Origin: Streptomyces roseoverticillatus
GTDB taxonomy: Bacteria; Actinomycetota; Actinomycetes; Streptomycetales; Streptomycetaceae
DNA length: 64,000 nucleotides
Direction: 5' to 3'
NCBI RefSeq assembly: GCF_000719265.1
Contig: NZ_JOFL01000017.1
Span: forward strand, 1-64,000
Positions 33,421 through 42,801 of the stretch are shown one piece after another. Within the stretch, counting starts at the first letter, position 1, and the number at the start of each line of letters is the position of its first letter. The notes beneath the pieces are model-generated. The model had not been told where the DNA came from. It searched no databases and saw only the letters and a program-made list of their open reading frames with translations. Both the position numbers and the translations under genes were made by a program.

Positions 33421-36129
33421 ATGGACCCGACGAACCGACCCGAGGCATTCGGCGAGGGCGCCCACGAGCCCGCGGACGACCGCGGCCCGCGCGACCTGCC
33501 GGGCACCGACGGAGCCGCCGGGGATGCTGCACAGGGCGCCCCCGGGCTCGCCCGCGTCGTCCGCCTCGTCGCCGGTGACTACGCCGTCACCGTCAACCCC
33601 GTCGACGGCAGCGAGATCGAGCCCTGCCTGCCCGCCGACGTGCCCCCGCCCCCCGGCCGGCACACCCCCGACGAGCGCGCCGAGCTGCTCCGCGCCGCCG
33701 CACCCCCGCCGCCCGCCCGCCAGGCCGGCCCCGAACTGCCCCTGCTGCACCGCCAGGAGGAGCGCGAGCGGCTCACCCGGCTGCTCTCGCGCGGCCGCTC
33801 CGTCCGGCTGACCGGCCCCGCCGGCTCCGGCCGCAGCGCCCTGCTGGACGCCGTCGCCGACGACTGCGCCGGCCTCGCCCCCGACGGCGTCGTCCGCCTC
33901 ACCGGCTACCACCGCACCGTCACCGACGTCCTGTACGACCTGTTCGCCGCCGTCCACCACGCGCCCCAGCACCGCCCCGACCGGGCCGCGCTGCTCGGCT
34001 TCGTCCGCGAGATCGGCGCCGTCGTCGTCCTGGACGACCTCGAATTCGGCGGCGCCGCCCTGGACGAGCTCCTCGACGCCACCCCCGAGTGCGCCTTCCT
34101 CTTCTCCGCCACCCCCGACGTCGCCGCGCCCTCCGCCGACTCGCACCTCGAGGAGGTCTTCCTCGGCGGCCTCGACCGCACCGCCTGCCTGGAGCTCCTG
34201 GAGCTCTGCGTCGACCGGCCCCTCACCGACGAGGAGGCCGGCTGGGCGGCCGACCTGTGGTTCGAGTCCGAGGGCCTGCCGCTGCGCTTCGTCCAGGCCG
34301 GCGCGCTGCTGCGGCTCGGGGCGCCGCCCGCCGACGGCCGGGGGAGCGAGGCGCCCGCCGCCGACTCCGCCGCCGACGAGTTCGGCGTCGTCGCCGAGCG
34401 GCCCTACGTCGCCGCCGCCGAGGCGGGCGCCGACCACGGCGGCACGCCGCTGCCCTCCCTCGCCGACGCCTGCCGCCCGGCCGTCCCGCTCGCCTCCCGG
34501 CTCGGCGACGCCGCCCGCGACACCCTGCGCTTCGCCGTCGCCCTCGGCGGCGAGGTCCCGCACCAGGCCCACCTGCCCGCCCTCGCCGGCGACACCCACG
34601 CCGACTCGGCCGTCGGCGAGCTGCTCGCCGCCGGCCTGATCACCGCCGTCGCCGGGCACTACCGCCTCGCCGCGGGCGTCGCCGCCCAGCTCACCGCCGA
34701 GGGGTACGGCAGCGGCGCCGCCGAGCGCGCCCACGCCGCCGCCCAGCACTACGCCTGGTGGTCCGGCCACCCCTCCGTCACCCCCGAGCGGGCCGCCGCC
34801 GAGGCCGACGCGATCCTCGCCGCCCTCTCGGCCCTGGCGGCCGGGGGCGACCCCGGCCACCGCGCCGCCGCCGTCCTCCTCGCCCGCACCGCCGCGCCCG
34901 CCTTCGCCGCCGCCCTGCACTGGAGCGCCTGGGAGCGCGTGCTGCGCTACGGCCAGGAGGCCGCCCGGCGCGCCGGCGAGGTCGGCGAAGAGGCCTACTT
35001 CCACCACGAGTTGGGCGTCCTGGCGCTCTGCACCGGCAATCTGCAGCGGGCCCGCGCCGAGCTGGAGGCCTCCGTCGGCATGCGCGGGGTCATGGCCGAC
35101 AAGCGCGGCGCCATAGCGGGCCGCCGGGCGCTCGCGCTGGTCGCCGACCGCTCCGGGTTCACCCCGGCCGGCCCGGCGGGCAGCCCCGCGGGAGGCCCGT
35201 CCGCCGCCGCGCCCCGGCCCGGCGCCGGCCGCCCCGGCGCCGTGCCGCCCGTGGCGCCGCCGGCCGTGCCCCGGCCCCCCGGCGGGTCCGCCGGGCGCAC
35301 ACCCGCCGGCGAGGAGATCCCGGCCGCCCGCAGCGAGCAGTCCGCGGCGCCGCCGTCCGCGCCCGCCTCCGCTTCCCCGGCGGTCCCCGGCGCCGACCCG
35401 GACCAGGTCGCGACCACGGTCATCGCCCGCCTCGCGGCCGAGCGCGACCGGAAGCAGCGCGGCCCCGCGCGGCAGCCCTGGGCCCGGCAGATGATGATGG
35501 GCGGCGCCCGCCGCAACCTCGTCGCGGCCGGTGCGGGCGCCCTGCTCGCCGCCGTCCTCGGCACCGTCGTCACCCTGGGGATCACCTCCGGCGGCCAGGA
35601 CGGCAAGTCGCCCGAACGGGTGAAGCCGGGACAGTCCGCCTCGCAGCAGGACGGCGACAACGGCCTCACCGCCGACCAGCGGGACCCCGGCGAGGCCGGG
35701 CACGCCCAGGTGCCGGGCAAGCCCGGCAAGCCGGGCCACTCGCCCGGCGCGGGCAGCTCCGGCCCGGCCTCCCCGGGCGCCTCCGGCAGCACGTCGCCGA
35801 GCGGCGCCCCGAGCGCGAGCGGCGAGCCCTCCGCCCCGCCCTCCTCCGGCGGCACGTCGCCGAGCCCGTCGCGCTCGCAGGGCGGCGGCAAGCCCTCGCA
35901 GTCGCCCTCGCCGAGCAGGAGCAGCAGCGGCGGCACCGAGCCCTCGTCGAAGCCCCCGGCGTCGCCGTCCTCGCCCTCCGTGCCGTCCTCGCCCGTCGGC
36001 GGCGGTTCGAGCTCGGCGAGCGGCCCCGTCGGCGGCAGCAGCCAGTCGGCCGCGAGCGGCCCGTCGGGCAGCAAGCCGGCGGACGGCAGTGTCAGCGGCA
36101 GCGGGAGCCCGTCGACCTCGGGCGCGTAG
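33421..36129 (+). CDS. Membrane-anchored STAND-like NTPase protein with Ser/Pro/Gly-rich extracellular tail
   Basis: A 902-residue protein. An AAA/STAND-like region (about 110-330) has GPAGSGRS at 132-139 where Walker A should be, with Arg in place of the Lys, and AVVVLDDLEF near 200-209 as Walker B. A helical region (about 380-590) ends in repeats that recall TPRs. A Pro/Ala-rich linker leads to one transmembrane helix (about 699-722), and the last 180 residues are almost only Ser, Pro, Gly and Lys, probably outside the cell. The ATG at 33421 with GGGGGG upstream is preferred. Function is unknown; a signalling or envelope-linked role is inference. Confidence 0.75.
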   Translation: MDPTNRPEAFGEGAHEPADDRGPRDLPGTDGAAGDAAQGAPGLARVVRLVAGDYAVTVNPVDGSEIEPCLPADVPPPPGRHTPDERAELLRAAAPPPPARQAGPELPLLHRQEERERLTRLLSRGRSVRLTGPAGSGRSALLDAVADDCAGLAPDGVVRLTGYHRTVTDVLYDLFAAVHHAPQHRPDRAALLGFVREIGAVVVLDDLEFGGAALDELLDATPECAFLFSATPDVAAPSADSHLEEVFLGGLDRTACLELLELCVDRPLTDEEAGWAADLWFESEGLPLRFVQAGALLRLGAPPADGRGSEAPAADSAADEFGVVAERPYVAAAEAGADHGGTPLPSLADACRPAVPLASRLGDAARDTLRFAVALGGEVPHQAHLPALAGDTHADSAVGELLAAGLITAVAGHYRLAAGVAAQLTAEGYGSGAAERAHAAAQHYAWWSGHPSVTPERAAAEADAILAALSALAAGGDPGHRAAAVLLARTAAPAFAAALHWSAWERVLRYGQEAARRAGEVGEEAYFHHELGVLALCTGNLQRARAELEASVGMRGVMADKRGAIAGRRALALVADRSGFTPAGPAGSPAGGPSAAAPRPGAGRPGAVPPVAPPAVPRPPGGSAGRTPAGEEIPAARSEQSAAPPSAPASASPAVPGADPDQVATTVIARLAAERDRKQRGPARQPWARQMMMGGARRNLVAAGAGALLAAVLGTVVTLGITSGGQDGKSPERVKPGQSASQQDGDNGLTADQRDPGEAGHAQVPGKPGKPGHSPGAGSSGPASPGASGSTSPSGAPSASGEPSAPPSSGGTSPSPSRSQGGGKPSQSPSPSRSSSGGTEPSSKPPASPSSPSVPSSPVGGGSSSASGPVGGSSQSAASGPSGSKPADGSVSGSGSPSTSGA

Positions 36130-36286
36130 GCACGACCCCGCTCCCGGCGCCTGAGCACGGGCACGTCCCGGGCGGGGCATGCGAGCCCGCCCGGGCGGAG
36201 GAAGCCCGGGCCCGCCCCAGGCGCCTGAGCGTGTCCCCTTCCCGGGCGGAGGGATGTGGGCCCGCCCGGGGCCCGGCGCGGGAACG

Positions 36287-36324
36287 CGAACGCCGGACGG
36301 CTGGCACAGCCCGTCCGGCGTTCG
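36287..36324. terminator. Bidirectional terminator with dispersed repeat core
   Basis: CGAACGCCGGACGG (36287-36300) and CCGTCCGGCGTTCG (36311-36324), a perfect 14-bp stem with a 10-base loop, between the convergent NTPase and nucS genes. The spacer 36130-36286 also holds two imperfect copies of a CCCGGGCGGAGG tract (36191 and 36241). Confidence 0.85.
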
Positions 36325-36345
36325 GTGATGCTCCCGCAGCGCGGC

Positions 36346-37008
36346 TCAGAACAGCCGCAGCTTGTCGTCCTCGATGCCGCGCAGCGCGTTGTAGTCCAGG
36401 ACGACGCAGCCGATGCCGCGGTCCGTGGCCAGCACGCGCGCCTGCGGCTTGATCTCCTGGGCCGCGAAGACGCCGCGCACGGGCGCCAGGTGCGGGTCGC
36501 GGTTGAGGAGTTCCAGATAGCGTGTGAGCTGCTCCACACCGTCGATCTCGCCACGTCGCTTGATCTCCACGGCCACCGTCGCGCCGTCGGCGTCGCGGCA
36601 GAGGATGTCCACCGGGCCGATCGCCGTGGGGTACTCGCGGCGGATCAGGGTGTAGCCGTCGCCGAGCGTCTCGATGCGGTCCGCGAGGAGCTCCTGAAGG
36701 TGCGCTTCCACGCCGTCCTTGATGAGGCCGGGGTCCACGCCGAGCTCGTGGGAGGAGTCGTGCAGCACTTCCTCCATCGTGATGATCAGCTTCTCGCCCG
36801 CCTTGTTGACCACGGTCCATACGCTCCCGTCGCCCTCCTTGAGGGTGCACGGCGGGGACATCCAGTTGAGCGGTTTGTAGGCGCGGTCGTCCGCATGGAT
36901 CGAGACGCTGCCGTCCGCCTTGACGAGGATCAGCCGCGGGGCGGAGGGGAGGTGGGCGGTGAGCCGGCCCGCGTAGTCCACGGAGCAACGGGCGATGACG
37001 AGACGCAT
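36346..37008 (-). CDS. nucS: Endonuclease NucS (EndoMS), mismatch repair
   Basis: Mismatch-specific endonuclease that carries the non-canonical mismatch repair of actinobacteria, which lack MutS and MutL. From ATG 37008 it has 220 residues: an N-terminal DNA-binding domain ([20 protein letters not shown]) and a C-terminal nuclease with GPVDILCRD and VAVEIKRRG, the D, E and K of the RecB-like active site. It usually acts with the beta clamp; a clamp-binding motif may be the C-terminal DDKLRLF. Upstream of it is a divergent conserved gene. Confidence 0.94.
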   Translation of the reverse strand: MRLVIARCSVDYAGRLTAHLPSAPRLILVKADGSVSIHADDRAYKPLNWMSPPCTLKEGDGSVWTVVNKAGEKLIITMEEVLHDSSHELGVDPGLIKDGVEAHLQELLADRIETLGDGYTLIRREYPTAIGPVDILCRDADGATVAVEIKRRGEIDGVEQLTRYLELLNRDPHLAPVRGVFAAQEIKPQARVLATDRGIGCVVLDYNALRGIEDDKLRLF

Positions 37009-37217
37009 GGTGCGCAACGCTACTCGACTCCTGCCCCCTGACGCGATTCGCCCCTGATGGGCCCCTTCGCCGTTGGCTGGTTGTCGGTGCGTTCTCCTGG
37101 TGCGCCCGCAGTGGCCGAATTACCGTGGAAGCGGGCGGTCGTCGTACGGGCACGGGGCGTCGTCGTCCGCTCGCCCATCCGTGAGACCCCGCTCGCGGGG
37201 TCGCGAGAGGAGAACCC

Positions 37218-37610
37218 ATGTCGCTCGACGTCTCACCGGCCCTCCTTGAACAGGCCGAGCGAGGCGAGGTCGATGAAGCGGAATTCGTCGACTGCGTCCG
37301 GACCTCCCTGCCGTACGCGTGGGAGATGATCAGCTCCCTGGTGGCCCGGCTCAGGATCGACGGTGGCGAGTTCGCCGACAACCAGACGCCTCCGCCGGAC
37401 GAGCAGGCCCGCGGCCAGTTGCTGCGCGCACTGGCCAGTGACGCCATACGCGGTGCGCTGGAACGGCACTTCGCCGTGCGGCTGGCCTTCCAGAACTGCC
37501 ACCGGGTGGCGGTCTTCCCGCTCGCCGCGGAGGCGGACGAGCGCCTCGCCCGCTTCACGTCGGTCCGGGGCCAGCTGCTGAACCAGTCCCCGGAACTCCG
37601 GGACTGCTGA
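37218..37610 (+). CDS. SCO5389 family conserved protein
   Basis: Small soluble protein of 130 residues, conserved in Streptomyces, with no known function. ATG 37218 has GAGAGGAGA upstream. It starts MSLDVSPALLEQAERGEVDEAEFVDCVRTSLPYAWEM-like sequence (given here in part), is mostly helical and acidic, and has one conserved Cys in the middle (FQNCHRVAVF). It is divergent from nucS with a 209-base gap, so the two may share a control region. Confidence 0.78.
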   Translation: MSLDVSPALLEQAERGEVDEAEFVDCVRTSLPYAWEMISSLVARLRIDGGEFADNQTPPPDEQARGQLLRALASDAIRGALERHFAVRLAFQNCHRVAVFPLAAEADERLARFTSVRGQLLNQSPELRDC

Positions 37611-37619
37611 GCCGTTCGT

Positions 37620-37669
37620 GCTGCCGCTCCGCATGCGGGAGGTGTCGAGTGCGGTGCGGGAGCGGCAGC
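37620..37669. terminator. Possible bidirectional terminator
   Basis: GCTGCCGCTCC (37620-37630) and GGAGCGGCAGC (37659-37669) pair perfectly across a 28-base loop that has further weak pairing. It lies between convergent genes. Confidence 0.4.
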
Positions 37670-37707
37670 AGCCCCGGAAAGGCAAGGCCGGCGGGAGGGC
37701 CGGCGGC

Positions 37708-38733
37708 TCAGTCGAGCAGCGGCAGCACTTCGCTGCCGAGCCGGCGGAGGTTGTCCTCGGTGGCGGCGAGGTCCCCGGAGCCCTCGGCCAGCAGGGCGAA
37801 GCGCGTGATGCCCGTGCGCTCCGCGGTGGCGGCGAGGCGGTCGGCGCACAGCTGCGGCGGGCCGACGGGGTGCAGCTCGCACAGCAGCCGGGTGTACTCG
37901 ACGGGATCACGCATCGCGCGGGCCCTGCCGTCGACCGTCACATGGGCGGAGAGCCCCTGGTGCAGCCAGCCCGGCATGGCCTTGGTGAGCGTCTCCGCGG
38001 CCTCCTGGCGGCGGTCCCCGACCTGCACGACGCCGGCCGCGACGTGACCGGCCGCGGCGACCTCCTCGGGCGAACGCCCCGCCTCCAGTGAGCACTTGCG
38101 CCACAGGGCGACCATCTCCGCCTTCTCCGCGTCCCCGCTGTGCATCCCGAGCAGCATGGGCAGCCCCTGTGCGGCCGCGAGACGCACGCTCGACGGCGAG
38201 GTGCAGGCCACGACTACGGGAGGGCCGGAACGATCCTCCAGATCGTCGGGGCGGGGGACGACCGGCACTTCACGGAAGCGGAACCGGGGCCCGTCGGCGC
38301 CCACGCGGGGTTCGCGCAGCCACCGCATCAGCAGGCCCAGGGACTCGGGGAACCCCTCCTCGTACGCCGCCACACCGGAGTTGAAGACCTCCAGATCGAC
38401 CCAGGGGCCGCCGCGGCCCACCCCGAGGGTGAACCGGCCCTCCGAGGCGAGGTGCAGCATGGCGGCCTGCTCGCCCAGGGCCACCGGGTGGACCGTGGGC
38501 AGCACGCTGACGGCTGTGCCCACCCGGATCCGGCGGGTGCGGCCGAGGGCCAGCGCCGCGAGGGTGACCGCCGACGGGCAGACGCCGTACGGCACGAAGT
38601 GGTGTTCGGCGAACCAGACCGCATCCAGCCCCGCCTCTTCGGCGACCACTGCCGTCCGCACGGCCCGGTGCAGGGCCTCGGCGTGCCCCTGGCCCGGGAA
38701 CTGGGCGGCCAGGACGAATGCTCCAACGCGCAT
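37708..38733 (-). CDS. Luciferase-like (LLM class) flavin-dependent oxidoreductase
   Basis: Bacterial luciferase-fold enzyme using reduced flavin, probably F420 or FMN, on an unknown substrate. From ATG 38733 (AGGAGGAGC upstream) it has 341 residues. Landmarks are GAFVLAAQFPGQGH at the start, GLDAVWFAEHHFVPYG with the conserved His pair, RIRVGTAVSVLPTVHP, and GVGRGGPW for flavin phosphate binding. It is divergent from the zinc-site protein at 38938 and may share its promoter region. Confidence 0.85.
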   Translation of the reverse strand: MRVGAFVLAAQFPGQGHAEALHRAVRTAVVAEEAGLDAVWFAEHHFVPYGVCPSAVTLAALALGRTRRIRVGTAVSVLPTVHPVALGEQAAMLHLASEGRFTLGVGRGGPWVDLEVFNSGVAAYEEGFPESLGLLMRWLREPRVGADGPRFRFREVPVVPRPDDLEDRSGPPVVVACTSPSSVRLAAAQGLPMLLGMHSGDAEKAEMVALWRKCSLEAGRSPEEVAAAGHVAAGVVQVGDRRQEAAETLTKAMPGWLHQGLSAHVTVDGRARAMRDPVEYTRLLCELHPVGPPQLCADRLAATAERTGITRFALLAEGSGDLAATEDNLRRLGSEVLPLLD

Positions 38734-38937
38734 CGCTCTTGCTCCTCCTAGCGACCGACGCGGCATCCCCCACCGGAAATAACGGGGGACACGTGCCGGA
38801 GGCACGGCTCCGCGTTAAGTTTTCATGATGATCGGGAGAGCGTCCGGTGAGGGCGGGGGGAGACGCCTGTCCACCACGGTGACTCTGACGCGTAACCTGG
38901 TCACGGCCCGTAGCTCTCCGACCATCCGAGGTGCCCC

Positions 38938-39270
38938 GTGTCTCCGCGCCGAAACCGCCCGCGAGGCGGCGCAGACAAGCAGTCCGACGCTCCGCGCGCG
39001 GAGGGCGGCGACCGCTACGGCCTGGAGCGCACAGAGGACTGGCAGGGCGAGGAGTGGGTGGTCCGCACGATCGGCGGCGGCGGAGCCACGAAGCACTACC
39101 GCTGCCCCGGCTGCGACCAGGAGATCCCGCCGGGCGTACCGCACTTGGTGGCCTGGCCGCAGTACGGGGCCGGCATCGAGGACCGGCGGCACTGGCACAA
39201 GTCCTGCTGGAACGCGAGGGACCGCCGGAGCGTGAGGCTCCAGCGGTCCCGTAACGCACCGCGCTATTGA
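38938..39270 (+). CDS. Small Cys/His-rich conserved protein
   Basis: The 110-residue protein has a basic, disordered N-terminus and a putative zinc-binding pattern: YRCPGCDQEIPPGVPHLVAW followed by HWHKSCW, that is C-x2-C with a later H-x3-C. Such proteins are sometimes labelled ATP/GTP-binding, but no P-loop is visible. GTG 38938 follows GAGGTG. Role unknown; zinc binding and a nucleic-acid contact are inference. Confidence 0.7.
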   Translation: MSPRRNRPRGGADKQSDAPRAEGGDRYGLERTEDWQGEEWVVRTIGGGGATKHYRCPGCDQEIPPGVPHLVAWPQYGAGIEDRRHWHKSCWNARDRRSVRLQRSRNAPRY

Positions 39271-39323
39271 GTCGTGTGCGCCGGGCAGGGCCCGGCGCCC
39301 CGGTCGCCGGGCCGCCGGAGGCG

Positions 39324-40253
39324 CTACGCGTCGCGCTTGAGCAGCGCGGCGAAGGCGCCGCCGAGGGCGACGGCCGCGGCGATCGCCATGACCCACAGCG
39401 GATCCCAGCCGGTCAGGCTGGCGTTGGAGTCGTTGCCGGAGGCGCCGTAGAAGACCGACAGCATCATCGGGATCGAGTACTCGAAGAGGACCTCGCGGAC
39501 CTTCATCAGGCTCTCGGTGAACATGAACATCCCGACGACCAGCGGCAGCAGGACGACGCCGAGCATCACCGTGATCGCGCCCGCGGAGTGGCGCAGCAGC
39601 GTGCCCACGCCGAGCGACACAAGGCCGAGGAACCCGACGAACAGGCTCGTGCCGACCGTGGTCTTGAGCCACTCACTGCCGCCGGCGGCGAACTCCGTCT
39701 GGTCGTCCAGCAGGGCGACGTCGGCCATCCCCACCACCACGGTGGAGACCAGGGTGACGACGAAGGCCAGGGCGAAGAAGACGATCGCCTTGGCCGCCAG
39801 CACGCGGACCCGGTCCGGGCAGGCCGTCAGCGTTGTGCGGATCATGCCCGTGCCGTACTCGGTGGAGATCGTCAGCACGCCGAGCGTGATCACGCAGATC
39901 ATGCCGAGCATCAGGCTGAAGAAGCCGGCGGCGAGCGGCGTGGTGCCGTTCATCGTGCTGTTGGAGGCGTTGACGGCCAACGCGATCAGCAGGCCGACGC
40001 CGACGACGATCGCCACCATGACGCTGAGCGTCCAGACCGTGGAGCGCACCGAACGGATCTTGGTCCACTCGGCCGCGACGGCGTCCATGAGCGTCGCCTT
40101 GCGCACCGGGATCGGCGACACGTAACCGGCGGGGCCGGGCGCGCCGCCCGCGGGCGCGGTGCCGGGCCAGTAGCCGGGCGCGGCGTGCGGCGCGGCCTGC
40201 GGGGCGCTCTGCGGAGCCGCCGGGTGGGCCGCCTGGGGCTGGGGGGTGGTCAT
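39324..40253 (-). CDS. ABC-2 type transporter permease, copy A
   Basis: Membrane subunit of an exporter. The 309-residue protein opens with a Pro/Gln/Ala-rich stretch of about 50 residues, then the family start DAVAAEWTKIRSVRSTVWTL, and has six hydrophobic helices; STEYGTGMIRTTLTACP is the conserved cytoplasmic segment. ATG 40253 overlaps the ATPase stop (ATGA), so the pair is coupled. Its paralogue is at 42802. Substrate unknown. Confidence 0.9.
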   Translation of the reverse strand: MTTPQPQAAHPAAPQSAPQAAPHAAPGYWPGTAPAGGAPGPAGYVSPIPVRKATLMDAVAAEWTKIRSVRSTVWTLSVMVAIVVGVGLLIALAVNASNSTMNGTTPLAAGFFSLMLGMICVITLGVLTISTEYGTGMIRTTLTACPDRVRVLAAKAIVFFALAFVVTLVSTVVVGMADVALLDDQTEFAAGGSEWLKTTVGTSLFVGFLGLVSLGVGTLLRHSAGAITVMLGVVLLPLVVGMFMFTESLMKVREVLFEYSIPMMLSVFYGASGNDSNASLTGWDPLWVMAIAAAVALGGAFAALLKRDA

Positions 40254-41425
40254 CGGGCGTCCTCGCTGTCGCGCTTGGTGAGGTCGGCAGGGGCGGGGGC
40301 GGGGGCGGGCGCGGCCGCCGGGGGCTGCGGAGCCGCCTGGGGCGGCTGCGGGGCGGCGGCCTGGGGCTGCGCGTACGGGTTGGGCTGCTCGCCCGGCAGG
40401 ACGGGGTAGGGGTTGCCCTGCGGCGGGGCCCAGCCCTGCGGGGCGCCGGCGCCGGGGTGGCCGTAGCCGTGGCCCGGGGGCGGCGGGGCGAGGGCCGCGA
40501 GCTGGTCGGCCGTCGAGCGGTAGTCGACCGCGCCCTGCGTCATGCGCATGTACGCCTCCTCCAGGGAGGCCTGGTGCGGCGAGAGCTCCCACAGCCGGAC
40601 GTCCGCCCCGTGGGCGATGTCGCTGATCCGGGGGAGCGGCAGGCCGGTGACGCGCATCCCGCCGTCCGGCTCGGCCAGCACCTGGCCGCCGGCCTCGACG
40701 AGCGCGGCCGTGAGCTTCTCGCGGCTCTCCGGCTCGGTCTCCGGGGTGCGCACGCGCGCGAAGTCCGCGGAGTTCGCGGAGATGAAGTCCTTGACGCTCA
40801 TGTCGGCCATGAGCTGGCCGCGGCCGATCACGATCAGGTGGTCGGCGGTCAGGGCCATCTCGCTCATCAGGTGCGAGGAGACGAAGACCGTACGGCCCTC
40901 GGCCGCGAGCTGCTTCATCAGGTTGCGCACCCAGAGGATGCCCTCGGGGTCGAGGCCGTTGACCGGCTCGTCGAAGAGCAGCACCTGGGGGTCGCCCAGG
41001 AGGGCGGCGGCGATGCCGAGGCGCTGGCCCATGCCCAGCGAGAAGCCCTTGGAGCGGCGCTTCGCGACGTCCTGCAGGCCCACGACGCCGAGGACCTCGT
41101 CCACCCGGCGGGCCGGGATGCCGCCGAGCTGGGCGAGCGAGAGCAGGTGCATGCGGGCGCTGCGGCCGCCGTGCACGGCCTTCGCGTCGAGCAGCGCGCC
41201 GACCTGGCGCGGAGCGTTGGGCAGGCTGCGGAAGGGGTGGCCGCCGATCGTGACGTGCCCGGACGTGGGCTGGTCCAGACCCAGGATCATGCGCATGGTC
41301 GTCGACTTGCCGGATCCGTTCGGACCCAGGAAGCCGGTGACGGCTCCGGGCCGCACCTGGAACGACAGATTGTGTACGGCCGTCTTGGCGCCGTAGCGCT
41401 TTGTCAGACCGACTGCCTCGATCAT
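40250..41425 (-). CDS. ABC transporter ATP-binding protein, copy A
   Basis: Nucleotide-binding subunit of the exporter with the permease at 39324. The 391-residue protein has Walker A GPNGSGKS (about 34-41), the signature region SKGFSLGMGQRLG in place of LSGGQ, Walker B VLLFDEPVNGLDPEG, and an H-loop SSHLMSEM. A Pro/Gln/Ala-rich tail of about 80 residues (308-391) is unusual for the class and faces, across the overlap, a similar stretch in the permease. Copy B at 43575 shares long identical blocks, also in DNA. Confidence 0.93.
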   Translation of the reverse strand: MIEAVGLTKRYGAKTAVHNLSFQVRPGAVTGFLGPNGSGKSTTMRMILGLDQPTSGHVTIGGHPFRSLPNAPRQVGALLDAKAVHGGRSARMHLLSLAQLGGIPARRVDEVLGVVGLQDVAKRRSKGFSLGMGQRLGIAAALLGDPQVLLFDEPVNGLDPEGILWVRNLMKQLAAEGRTVFVSSHLMSEMALTADHLIVIGRGQLMADMSVKDFISANSADFARVRTPETEPESREKLTAALVEAGGQVLAEPDGGMRVTGLPLPRISDIAHGADVRLWELSPHQASLEEAYMRMTQGAVDYRSTADQLAALAPPPPGHGYGHPGAGAPQGWAPPQGNPYPVLPGEQPNPYAQPQAAAPQPPQAAPQPPAAAPAPAPAPADLTKRDSEDAR

Positions 41426-41502
41426 TCTCCGCCCCTCGCGAGCTCTTTTGGGCGTAAGGCCCCGTAAGGGTTAGGAGCATAACGAGGAGCTGACGGTTCC
41501 CG

Positions 41503-42456
41503 TTACTCGTGGTGAAGCTCGGGGAGGCCCTCGGGCCGGGCCCAGCCCGCCCGGTGGAAGACCGCCCTCCCCTCGGCCCGCACCGCCTCGTCCGCCCGCG
41601 CCCGCTCCACCCAGCGCTCCGGGCCGGGGCCGAGCAGCGCGCGCAGCTCCGCCGAGGCCGCCAGCAGGGCGGTCAGGAGGGCGCCCTGGTCGCCGCCGCC
41701 GGGCCGGGGGCGGCCGGTGGCGGGGTCGGCGAGGACGCCGTGCACGCTCACGTACAGATACGCGCCGCCGAGCGGCTCCCCGGACGGCAGCGTCATGGGG
41801 AAGGCGCCGCCCGGCACCCATACGCGGCGGTAGTTGAATTCGGTCTCGTCGACGGCGGCCAGCTGCGCGGGGTCCAGCCAGCCCGCGACGAGCGTGTGCC
41901 GGGCCGCGGGCTCGGCGTAGGGCGCCGCCGCCACGTAGCCGTGCAGCCCGATGTGTGCGGAGCAGCCGATGCCGATGCCGCGCACCTGGACGGGCACCAT
42001 CGGCACGGTGGCGCCCGCGCCGCGCAGGGTGAGCTTGTGGTGCAGCTGGGCGGGGGAGGCGTTGGAGCCGACGGCGAGGACGGGGCGGCGCGTGCCGCTG
42101 CGCGCGGCGCCGAGCCGGTCGAGGAGCTCGTCGAGCGCGGGCTCGGCGGCGGGGGTTCCGTCCGGCGGTGGTGCGCCGGACGGCGCACGGCCCTCGGCAC
42201 CCGGCTGCCCGCCGCTGGGCAAGGCGGCGGGCGCCGGACCGGCGCCGTCCGGCGAACGCGCCGGGTCCGCAGCCGGCCCGCTCGCCATCCCCGTCACCAC
42301 CCGCCACTCGCCCAGCGGCCCGGGTGCCGGCCGCAGGGGCAGCAGCCGCCCGTCCGTCAGCAGAGCCGGCTCCTCGACGGGGCGGCCGGGGTACGTCAGC
42401 GGCAGCTCGGCGGGCGCCCCGTCGAGCCCGAGGGCCCGCAGACTCCGGTCGGTCAA
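41503..42456 (-). CDS. Conserved hypothetical protein
   Basis: The start is TTG 42456, with GAGGAG at 42462-42467 and 5-base spacing, giving 317 residues. The first 115 residues are mostly Pro/Gly/Ala-rich. A folded region (about 120-310) carries VLAVGSNASPAQLHHKL, which recalls the GSN start of gamma-glutamylcyclotransferase-like proteins, and FNYRRVWVPGGAFPMTL. That similarity is weak and I do not assign a function. It lies between the two ABC modules on the same strand, 78 bases before copy A, so it may be co-transcribed with it. Confidence 0.65.
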   Translation of the reverse strand: MTDRSLRALGLDGAPAELPLTYPGRPVEEPALLTDGRLLPLRPAPGPLGEWRVVTGMASGPAADPARSPDGAGPAPAALPSGGQPGAEGRAPSGAPPPDGTPAAEPALDELLDRLGAARSGTRRPVLAVGSNASPAQLHHKLTLRGAGATVPMVPVQVRGIGIGCSAHIGLHGYVAAAPYAEPAARHTLVAGWLDPAQLAAVDETEFNYRRVWVPGGAFPMTLPSGEPLGGAYLYVSVHGVLADPATGRPRPGGGDQGALLTALLAASAELRALLGPGPERWVERARADEAVRAEGRAVFHRAGWARPEGLPELHHE

Positions 42457-42469
42457 GGCGGCTCCTCGA

Positions 42470-42781
42470 TCACGGGTGGCGGCGCGGCACCACCGGTCGT
42501 CCGTCGCGTACGGCTCGGCCCGGCTCGGCACCGCCGGTCAGGCTCGCGGTGGTGTCTCGCCGCGGCGGAAGAACAAGCCCGCTGACGGGCTCGTCGAGCC
42601 CCGCCGGGGCGGCACGGCCGGCCGGGCGACGGCCCTGCCGACGGGCGCGGCATCGCCCGGGAAGGAACGCCCACCGCCGGGACACGACCGTCACCCCGCA
42701 AAGAATGCCCGCCGCCACGGCGATCCACCCCCGCGGCGAGAGTCCGGCGGAATCCGGAGGAACCGGAGCTCCCGTGTACAA
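42470..42781 (-). other. Gap with a possible small membrane protein
   Basis: The 345 bases between copy B permease and the hypothetical gene hold no well-supported gene. A minus-strand frame from TTG 42781 gives 103 residues with one hydrophobic segment (GWIAVAAGILCGVTVV) followed by Arg-rich sequence. It has no good ribosome site, and its third-position GC is lower than that of its neighbours, so I treat it only as a possibility. Confidence 0.2.
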
Positions 42782-42801
42782 AAGAGTCCGCCGGCCAGGC
42801 G

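Noticed and set aside
35630..36129. Ser/Pro/Gly repeat tract considered as a separate mobile or repeat element
   Set aside because: It stays in frame with the NTPase-like protein and follows a membrane helix, as such tails do in other Streptomyces surface proteins.
33067..36180. A 1,037-codon minus-strand frame opposite the NTPase-like gene
   Set aside because: Composition is Gly/Ala/Arg-rich noise, and the opposite strand has the expected codon bias and recognisable structure.
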